In this document: one piece after another, positions 57,229-64,000 of the stretch
Position numbering within the stretch: position 1 is the first letter of the stretch
Layout: each line of letters opens with the position of its first letter
DNA from: Hygrocybe punicea
Taxonomy: Eukaryota; Basidiomycota; Agaricomycetes; Agaricales; Hygrophoraceae
Direction: 5' to 3'
DNA: 64,000 nucleotides
NCBI GenBank assembly: GCA_963556145.1
Contig: OY744461.1
Coordinates: 434,001-498,000 of the forward strand
Program-made: the position numbers and the translations under genes
The notes under the pieces: generated by a model
What the model was told of the DNA's origin: nothing
The model's input: only the letters and a program-made list of their open reading frames with translations
Databases searched by the model: none

Positions 57229-60200
57229 GCCTCCCAAGAAGTCTGCGACCGCTAAACCGAATTCAAAGCTCAGATCAAGGGCTCCTATGTAACCTCATAT
57301 GTTTCCTGTCTGTTCCGTCACTGATCCGTATAAATAACAGGCGTGCAGCAGTGGGAAAAAAGGGGAAACATGCCGCTGCCAAATGGGTCGATGATGATGT
57401 GTATGTACTCACATACGAATTGTGTTACATTCTCCTAACGTTTGGACAGTGTCGCTCTATTGGAGGCAGAGGATGATATTATTAGCATTCGAAGCATTGG
57501 CAGTGTTGTAGTTTCCAAAGCATCTAAAACGTTTGTAGAATTCTTCATTTCTACTTTGCTTTGTTAATATATTCCGTTAATTAGGCCTACCAAGAAATTG
57601 TCCGAAACCAAAGCGAAGTAAGTCATTTAATATGACATGTATGTCTTATGATGCTAATTGCTTTTCTTTTTTTTCCAGAGGAAAACGATTAAGGCCCTCC
57701 ACGGGTATACCGCGGGTCCGATTTCCGGACACCGCACCCGTACCCGCTGTACCCGCACCCGTTCGGATAACGGGTACGGCAGTAGACGGCGGGTACTCGG
57801 TACACCGCGGGCACCTGGGAGCCCCATACCTCGCGCGGGCCAGACGGACGTCAATTGACGTCGTCGTCACCCTCGCGAGGTAAACGGGGGTCTTTGGTGG
57901 GTACTCTTGTTCGCGAGTGGAGCCCCATACCTCATCGTCACCCTCGCGAGGTAGATGGGGGGGTCTCTGGCGGGCTCCGTGCTCGGGGGGTAACCTCGTT
58001 CAACCTCGTTTGCGAGGGGTGGGGGTGCCGCGTGAGCCCAACGCGTCATACCTCGCGCAGGCCAGACGGACGTCAATTGACGTCGTCGTCACCCTCGCGA
58101 GGTAAACGGGGGGGTCTCTGGTGGGCTCCGTGCTCGGGGGTAACCTCGTTCAACCTCGTTTGCGAGGGGTGGGGATGCCGCGTGAGCCCTACGCGCAAGT
58201 CGACGCGTCTGCGCGTGTTTGCGAGGTCCTTGTGTCTTCTGTGGCTGGAGACCTCGCGAACACACGTTGACGTGTGTCCGCGAGGCGTGGTTGGTGTGCC
58301 GTGGTTGTTGTGAGGCGCGGTTGGGAGCCGTGGTTGTTGGCTGGCGTTAGCAAACGTCTTGGAGGCTAGAATGGGGGCACATACCTGGGCCGTTCGGTGG
58401 GCGCACCACCCTCCCGGCCTTGTTCCGTTGTTTGCCTTGCTGAGCTCGCGTTCGTTGTTGTTGTCATTCGTTGTTGTTGTCATTCGTTGTTGTTGTCGTT
58501 CGTTGTTGTTCATTTTCGAGTTGGTTTGTATATGAAATATCTAGGAAGTAAAATAAAATAAATTAGTAGTAGTAAAATAACAGAAAACTAAGTACTTACT
58601 GGGTCTTGGGAGGCCAACCCGGAGGCCAACTCGCACAACCGCAGCCACCCGCGGCCACCCGCATACCGCGGGTGAAGGGTGCGGTTTGGGCACGGTGTCC
58701 AAATCGGGACACCGTACCCGAACCCGCGTTACCCTTTTGGGAATAACCGCGGGTTTACCCCTACCCGTGGAGGGCCTTAAAAACGATGCTATCTTTCACC
58801 ATCGCCCAATATTATAGACATCAACAATGATATGTAAATATCATGTTATTATCTATCTGTCTCGTTCATCATTCAGTTCTCATCGTTAGTGATACATATT
58901 CTCCCTCCAAGAAGCAGAAATCCAGTCATCATAAATTGGACGACCTTGAAAATGCTGATGATGATGAAGGCGGCGATTCCAAGTGAGTTGACTTGTCCGC
59001 CTTTGATGACATCTAGCTTATGCTGGACATTCTAGGATTTGTACCAAGGTCAAATTCGGTTTGACCAAGAGGTCTGATGATGTGTTCCAGTATGTATTGT
59101 GAAATTATCTATGCATTGGTATGGGCGTTCCTTACACGTGAATGATGTCAGCACCTCCAAAGCTACGACATCTACCTTTACCAAGACTGCGGTGGTTGGT
59201 GACAGTGATGATAACAAAGAGTCTAGTAGCAATGATGGAGAGGCGAATTATTTTCAGCACCAGATCACCAGGTGCGTTTGACCTAGTCTTAACATGATCT
59301 TTTCATGATGAATATCCTGTATTAAGTTTACCATCTCCGGATGTCGATGAGTCCGATATTGGAAATCGAGATGCACAGCTTATCGATACCTATCAGGAGT
59401 GTGTAAACATCAAGTATGTATATGTACTTCATTCAATATATCCATGATATACTGAAGCGAATTCAGGGTGGCGGCAATGGTATCTTGGTCCAGTGCCATT
59501 GGAAATGGCAATCCGGAGTTTAGCCAAATCCTTTCCAACGTTTATAAGATCAAGAGAGAGTCAGTTGTTTCGATATCTTCAGAATGATTATAGTGATTAA
59601 ATTTCGTATAATGCAGTTTGTTGTTTTCCGCCATCACTTTCGTTCGCTCTGGCAAATATTCGAATCTTTCTCGAGATGATCCAGCCCGAATCTCTACAGG
59701 TGGATTTGGGCGAAACTTCTTCCATGCTGTTGGAGGAGGTGATCCAACTATCTTCACATCTGTCATCATGGTGGAATCCTGTTACCTGGACGAACCAAAG
59801 GTGGGTAGTAACACGAAACCTGTCAAGGTTATCCAGGGCGCACTGTTCCAAGGCGAGTGGGAGCGATATATTGGTGCAATTGGAATGGTAATCGGTGAGG
59901 CGGAATTTTGAGCACAACTATTCAAGGACTTTGTGTCCTTCGCAACCACTTCTGCAAGTGCAATGGACGTATCTCCGAGTAGTACGTCTAATATTAACTT
60001 TTGATGAATAACTTAAATCGGGTTGTACAGAGGCATCGCCTTCCAAATCGGGGAAACTCAGCCCCTTCACTCGTCGGGCAGCGCCATCCTATCAAAAGGC
60101 AGCGCTTTCTTTTCACGATATTGGTAAGTGCTCATGGATACAGAATAGCTGTGTTTTAAAGGAATGATAGTGCCCATGTTTGATGGACGAAAGGTCAAAA

Positions 60201-60412
60201 CGGACTTTGCTACAACGCTGAAGACTCTCCAACAGCTTCCACGTTTCCCACATGACATTCCAGCTGATTCCTGTGTCATTGTTGGGCATACGATTAGTAC
60301 TTTCAAGCGTGCGGAGGACTTGATAAAGAGCATCTCCCTCAATGTTCAATGGGTCATGTGTTGGGAGTGCCGAAATGATGTCCTGGTGACATCAAATATC
60401 ATCGCTTTGTAA
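57229..60412 (+). pseudogene. Multi-exon basic/acidic protein gene interrupted by a MITE
   Basis: Begins MPPKKSATAKPNSKLRSRAP. Small exons follow: GKKGKHAAAKWVDDDV, LLEAEDDIISIRSIGSVVV, PTKKLSETKAK, [MITE at 57690-58779], SPSKKQKSSHHKLDDLE, TKVKFGLTKRSDDVF, ATTSTFTKTAVVGDSDDN, SSPDVDESDIGNRDAQLIDT, a globular part (AITFVRSGKYSNLSRDD, RNFFHAVGGGDPTIFTSVIM, LFQGEWERYIGAIGMVIGEA) and a last exon with VPMFDGRKVKTDF and DSCVIVGHTISTFKRAED, ending at 60412. The design (basic NLS-like start, acidic Ser-rich linkers, beta-rich end) suggests a nuclear protein. I recall such genes as dispersed Agaricomycete families without a function. The MITE insertion into an exon probably abolishes it. Confidence 0.5.
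57682..58787. mobile_element. hAT-type MITE with 8-bp target-site duplication
   Basis: A 1090-bp element (57690-58779) with terminal inverted repeats TAAGGCCCTCCACGGGTA, flanked by the 8-bp duplication AAAACGAT (57682-57689 and 58780-58787). The subterminal regions are packed with ACCCG/CGGGT motifs in both orientations, as hAT transposases often require. There are internal near-duplicates of about 150-165 bp: TCACCCTCGCGAGGTA-like blocks recur at about 57868, 57937 and 58090. No transposase. It lies just after an intron acceptor (TTTTTTTTCCAG) inside an exon. Confidence 0.9.
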
Positions 60413-60597
60413 TCTGTAAACCTCGTCAACGTCGATATGTGCCCTATGAATCGCCTGAAAGCCTAGAAAATTGTACCGAAGGCAACAACGTATTATGACT
60501 GCTCAACCTAGTCAAGGTAGTGTTGATGTCATGTACAGTGGTGGTTAAGGATTAGCATGGTTGCCAATATATTGCTTAGGTGGCTCACCATGTACTT

Positions 60598-61175
60598 ATT
60601 GCACGGCGTTTGGCCTGTTTACTGACTGTTCTGCAAGCCACGACAATTGTGAAGAAAGCGCTGCTTCCCAACTATGAGACAGAATGGACTGTTCTATGTC
60701 CAGCAACAAATGTGGCCATAGTGCTGCCTACCGAGCAATACTTATTCAACAATTGTGTACTAGCACTGGATTATGTTTGAGTGCTTATATGGCTTACCAA
60801 ACACTTGCCGAATGGCGTTCGATTCGTTCGTCAACCGTTCAGTAAGCCATAACAATTGTAACAAACATGCTACTGCCCAAATTCCAGCCAGAATGGATTG
60901 TCCTATATTGAATGACAATGTCTAGCAAGCCATTGTACTGCATGCCGAGCAATACTTATTCAACAATTGTGTACTAGCACTGGATTATGTTTGAGTGTTT
61001 ATATGGCTTACCAAACACTTGCCGAATGGCGTTCGATTCGTTCGTCAACCGTTCGGCAAGCCACAACAATTGTAACAAACATGCTGCTGCCTAAATTTAG
61101 TAATTGTTCAACTAAATTCCATATTTTCTACTACCTTTGTGATATCTGAATCACATCAGCATCAATGTTCTACGC
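60598..61175. repeat. 214-bp tandem duplication carrying the hairpin repeat
   Basis: Two tandem units of 214 bp begin at CCGAGCAATACTTATT (60731 and 60945). Each includes GTGTACTAGCACTGGATTAT, then the hairpin (60804-60846 and 61018-61060), then ACAACAATTGTAACAAACATG. A more diverged unit precedes them (hairpin relic at 60598-60638). The short ORFs at 60580-60780 and 60967-61149 translate these repeats. Confidence 0.8.
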
Positions 61176-61349
61176 CTGAAGAGGATTTATCTATCACCAT
61201 AACGTTGCCAGACGGCTTTGAATTGTAATGATAAATTTTAGTATTTTAGTAAGGTTCACATAAAGGTGACTGAAACTAGTACCCATGTTATGATACTGGT
61301 AAACACCAAATATTTCTGAAGCATATGATGATCGGATATTCTTATTCGT

Positions 61350-61695
61350 TTACTCTAGCCTCATCTGCCACATCGCCAACGCAAACCCTAACGCAAAACC
61401 AACGACAACTAAAATAACCCTGTTTTGAATTATTAGCCATCGACCTACAACAATTCTCTAGACCATACCGTTCGATTTCGTATCTGAAACGCGCCTCACG
61501 CCGTTCCACGGCCCGTCTCAACCGTCTCTCTCGCCTTGCCTCGGACCGGTCATTTGATCGGTCTACAATCACTACTAACATATTAATTTGAATTCATATC
61601 AAATAATAAAACTTACGTATATTGATTTGGTCTCCTCTGACATCATTTAGTTGGCATTCATGCAACTTCGGGCGTTGAGCTTCATTGAAGAACAT
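61350..61695 (-). CDS. Small C-terminally anchored membrane protein (copy B)
   Basis: The minus strand starts MFFNEAQRPKLHECQLNDVR (ATG 61695-61693). The charged helix is SNDRSEARRERRLRRAVERR and, after an apparent short intron (about 61465-61435), the C-terminal helix VILVVVGFALGFALAMWQMR ends at TAA 61352-61350. It is the inverted paralogue of copy A (53511-53855): same start, same intron position with the same phase, same charged helix and same C-terminal anchor. Divergence is moderate. Without the second intron the frame continues to a Cys-containing end (61342), which I judge to be the unspliced reading. Confidence 0.55.
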
Positions 61696-61699
61696 AGTA

Positions 61700-62740
61700 T
61701 ATGTATAAGATATTATATGTTTACAATCGAGTAATAAGATGTAAATTAAGTAAGTGTATCAAACAACTATTTAGAACACAGCGGTGCAATGCTAATATTT
61801 CAGACAATTGGACTACGTATCATCATTCAATAGTTTTATTCACTGAAAATCTGTCGGATATTGCTTAGAAGATATATTTACTCAGACAGACATCAAACCG
61901 CCCAAATACATTCGATAGGTGTAATTCTAAATTTGTACAACATCAGGAAAACACCTTTCCACTTAACGTGACTTAATGTGACTTAAACTGTGACTTAAGA
62001 CATTGCCCAGTTTAATATCTGATGTCACTGACTCTCCAATACCTCTATAATGATATTCTACCAATGTTAGACTGACAGAATGGATTGTCCTACATTGAAT
62101 GACAATGTCCAGCAATGATTGCAATCTATACTACGATTAAGAAGAACTCAAATCGTACTCTACATGACTTGCAATCTCCTTGAACAATAAACAGTAAGAA
62201 GTATACTAACCCTTACATTCCAAATAGATTAAAGAAAATCGAGATTGTCTAATGTTGGATGGAAACTAATTGCTACGGAGAGTCTGGAAGGAATGAACCA
62301 AAAAAAATTCAACTAACCTTTCAGTTGCGTTCAGATATATGAGATGAGAATACCGCGATACATAGATACATTATCGATGTGTGTGAGCCTTCAGTTTATG
62401 TCAGACTGAAAATATCACGAACACAGGAAAATCTTTAAGACTGAGTATCCATCCTGATATATTTCATAATGGTGTGTTCAACACCCCTTGTATATCCGTC
62501 TCGTGAGCAAAACCGTAATAAAAACAGATAGCAAAGTATGTTTGGGTATGTTTTCTTCTATGTACGGCTGTATTCTGCATGTCATCCACGACGCAGCGAA
62601 CACGTGCCCGAAAACGTTGTCAAATTGGATCAGGTGATTCCGGTTGTTATTTATGTCTCCATTTGGCACATGAGGTTTGCCCTTTTCCACTTACCCGAAA
62701 TTTTCTCTCCATTCTGCCCAAGCATTAAACTCTGCTCCTC
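61700..62740. other. AT-rich intergenic region
   Basis: A small imperfect tandem GTGACTTAA (three units, about 61967-61998) is the only repeat I see. TGAATGACAATGTC at about 62095-62108 echoes text in the 60.9-kb tandem repeat. No gene is supported. Confidence 0.4.
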
Positions 62741-62742
62741 CA

Positions 62743-63672
62743 ATGGCTGTTCCTGTCATCAAAGTCTCCACCCCTGCCATAAACCCATCTGCCTTAAAAT
62801 ACTGGCCTGATACCGCGCCAAAGAAGATGCAGGAACTCCACGCGATTTTCCAGATTCAATATATGGTTCCTGATGAGATACCAGCAGAATACAAGACTTC
62901 TGGTACCGTTCCAGTCTTATCACGCAATCTGTATATGATCAAAGCTCATCCTCATGATGTCGCCGCTCGAGGTGAAGTATGGCGCGAACTGCCGTCTCGA
63001 TATGAGGAAGCACTACGACGCATCATATATCGCATGAACATGTATATATATGTAACAATGGCCATCGCTGACAAGAAGGCACCTCAATATTCACCAGAAT
63101 ATGTTAAACGAGATCAAGAGGCTACCGATATTCTTCGATGTTATCTGAAATACACCGACGTCGTGATGGATGAAGTATGGGATGAGGTGCTGAAGGCAAC
63201 AGAGGCAAAGGAGATGAATAGTGATTGGCGCAGTATGGTTTTCGATGAGTGGCTTCTCAAAGAATATTATGTGAAGAAACATTCCCCTGCGGCGTTGATA
63301 CAACATGGTGCGATCAATACAGACATAATGCCAGAGGATCTTGGTATGTGTTCATCCACATCACAACAGATAAATTAAATATAGCTTTTGATAGACTGCG
63401 GCGAATACGATGACTCCGTTCCATCATGGCACAATGGTACTGTTGTCGGATGGAAGTTCAATGGACAGGACGATGCCACCAAGCGTGCAATTATCCCTCG
63501 GGTCATCACATGGTGTAGAGAACACGATATCTCCATTAAAAACGGTAGGATCCACAACAGAGATTGCATTTTAGCAGTACCTTCATATAACCTACAGAGG
63601 ATTCGGTCCCATCTGGTAAGGGAAAAGGAAAAGCAAAGGCGGTTTTGGAGGACAAGAAGAAGGATCATGTAA
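62743..63672 (+). CDS. Helical hypothetical protein of a multi-copy Agaricomycete family
   Basis: Two exons (62743-63343, 63395-63672) join in phase 1 to give 292 residues beginning MAVPVIKVSTPAINPSALKY. The first exon is mostly alpha-helical and charged (KKMQELHAIFQIQYMVPDEI, RGEVWRELPSRYEEALRRII, DQEATDILRCYLKYTDVVMD, HSPAALIQHGAINTDIMPED). The second has a basic C-terminus (RAIIPRVITWCREHDISIKN, then LVREKEKQRRFWRTRRRIM). There is no signal peptide or membrane helix. I recall this arrangement from Boletales proteins that occur in many copies near the other families seen in this block. No function is known. The gene looks intact. Confidence 0.6.
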
Positions 63673-63741
63673 CTGGTCTGCATTACCATTTTCCACTTTA
63701 TATATATATAATGACATTGATCTTTGCCCTGTCCAGATGAA

Positions 63742-64000
63742 ATGATGACAAAGGGGAAGGGCAAACCGAAACCGAAACCAAAGTCAAGTAAGCCACGTTT
63801 CTTTGACCCTGCTAATAATATCCAAGCTTCATCACTATAGAGCGCACAAGAGCATCAGAGATCGCAGAGGACGATGGTGGTAAGTGATTGAACGCAATAT
63901 ATGAGATTTATAATTTACAATGTCCATTCATACATAAAGATGGAGAAAATCAAAACAGAGGTGGACGACCATGATTCCAAGTTTCGAAAACGTAAGTTCC
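63742..64000 (+). CDS. Start of another basic-N-terminus multi-exon gene (cut by window end)
   Basis: MMTKGKGKPKPKPK is followed by a donor GTAAGC near 63787, a small exon (about 63841-63879) before GTAAGT, and another exon from about 63940 carrying acidic/basic residues, then a donor-like GTAAGT at the window end. The style matches the gene at 57229-60412 (Lys/Pro-rich start, very small exons). Incomplete, so identity is not settled. Confidence 0.45.

Noticed and set aside
1..64000. tRNA, rRNA or CRISPR features
   Set aside because: No cloverleaf with A/B boxes, conserved rRNA core or regular spaced repeats was seen by eye. A tRNAscan or Infernal run would be decisive.

Overview
This window is eukaryotic nuclear DNA from a filamentous basidiomycete, most likely an Agaricomycete (Boletales would fit, but the sequence does not settle this). 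The evidence is short introns of about 45-75 bp with GTRNGY donors and YAG acceptors, a C2-NACHT-WD40 NLR-type gene, a basidiomycete-type cytochrome P450, and several protein families I know only from Agaricomycete genomes. There are no bacterial-style operons. I found no rRNA, tRNA or CRISPR array, although no covariance search could be run.

Layout. 0-13 kb is mobile-element territory: a CpG-decayed hAT-type MITE, a perfect-hairpin MITE with a TA target duplication, and a broken Plavaka (CACTA-like) transposase gene with a SAP-domain tail. That gene is split by a young 1.29-kb hAT-type MITE with an 8-bp target duplication. A displaced fragment of the splicing-factor gene SF3A1 and a fragmentary hypothetical gene follow. 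14.8-29.3 kb is the ordinary host part: an LRR-like conserved protein, a DUF7702-like membrane protein, a small secreted protein, an NLR-like C2-NACHT-WD40 gene (13 nearly identical WD repeats), and a divergently transcribed P450.

29.7-37.3 kb holds pseudogenes. One is a degraded OrsD-like zinc-finger gene whose C-terminus resembles a tyrosine recombinase, interrupted by a 794-bp palindromic TA-flanked element. The others are a truncated NAD-dependent glutamate dehydrogenase gene with nonsense mutations and a short-chain dehydrogenase fragment abutting it. 37.3-40.5 kb has little recognisable content. 40.78-44.47 kb is a complete-looking Tc1/mariner element with unusually long inverted termini. 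It carries a DD34E transposase (one nonsense codon) and, on the other strand, a second gene with Cys/His and SAM-like regions. 44.5-49.5 kb is repeats and decayed sequence.

49.8-64 kb is AT-rich and carries a set of small, intron-dense genes that I recognise only as multi-copy Agaricomycete families: an ATP-grasp-like protein (frameshifted, with a second truncated copy), two inverted copies of a small C-terminally membrane-anchored protein, a Cys-rich/beta protein, a basic-N-terminus multi-exon gene interrupted by another hAT-type MITE, a helical protein, and the start of another basic-N-terminus gene. A hairpin repeat with stem TTGCCGAACGG/CCGTTCGGCAA recurs through this block and was not noticed elsewhere. 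I suggest the block may be an undescribed mobile or selfish gene cassette; this is inference.

Exon boundaries were placed by eye from splice signals and reading-frame continuity. Family names come from remembered sequence resemblance, not from a search.
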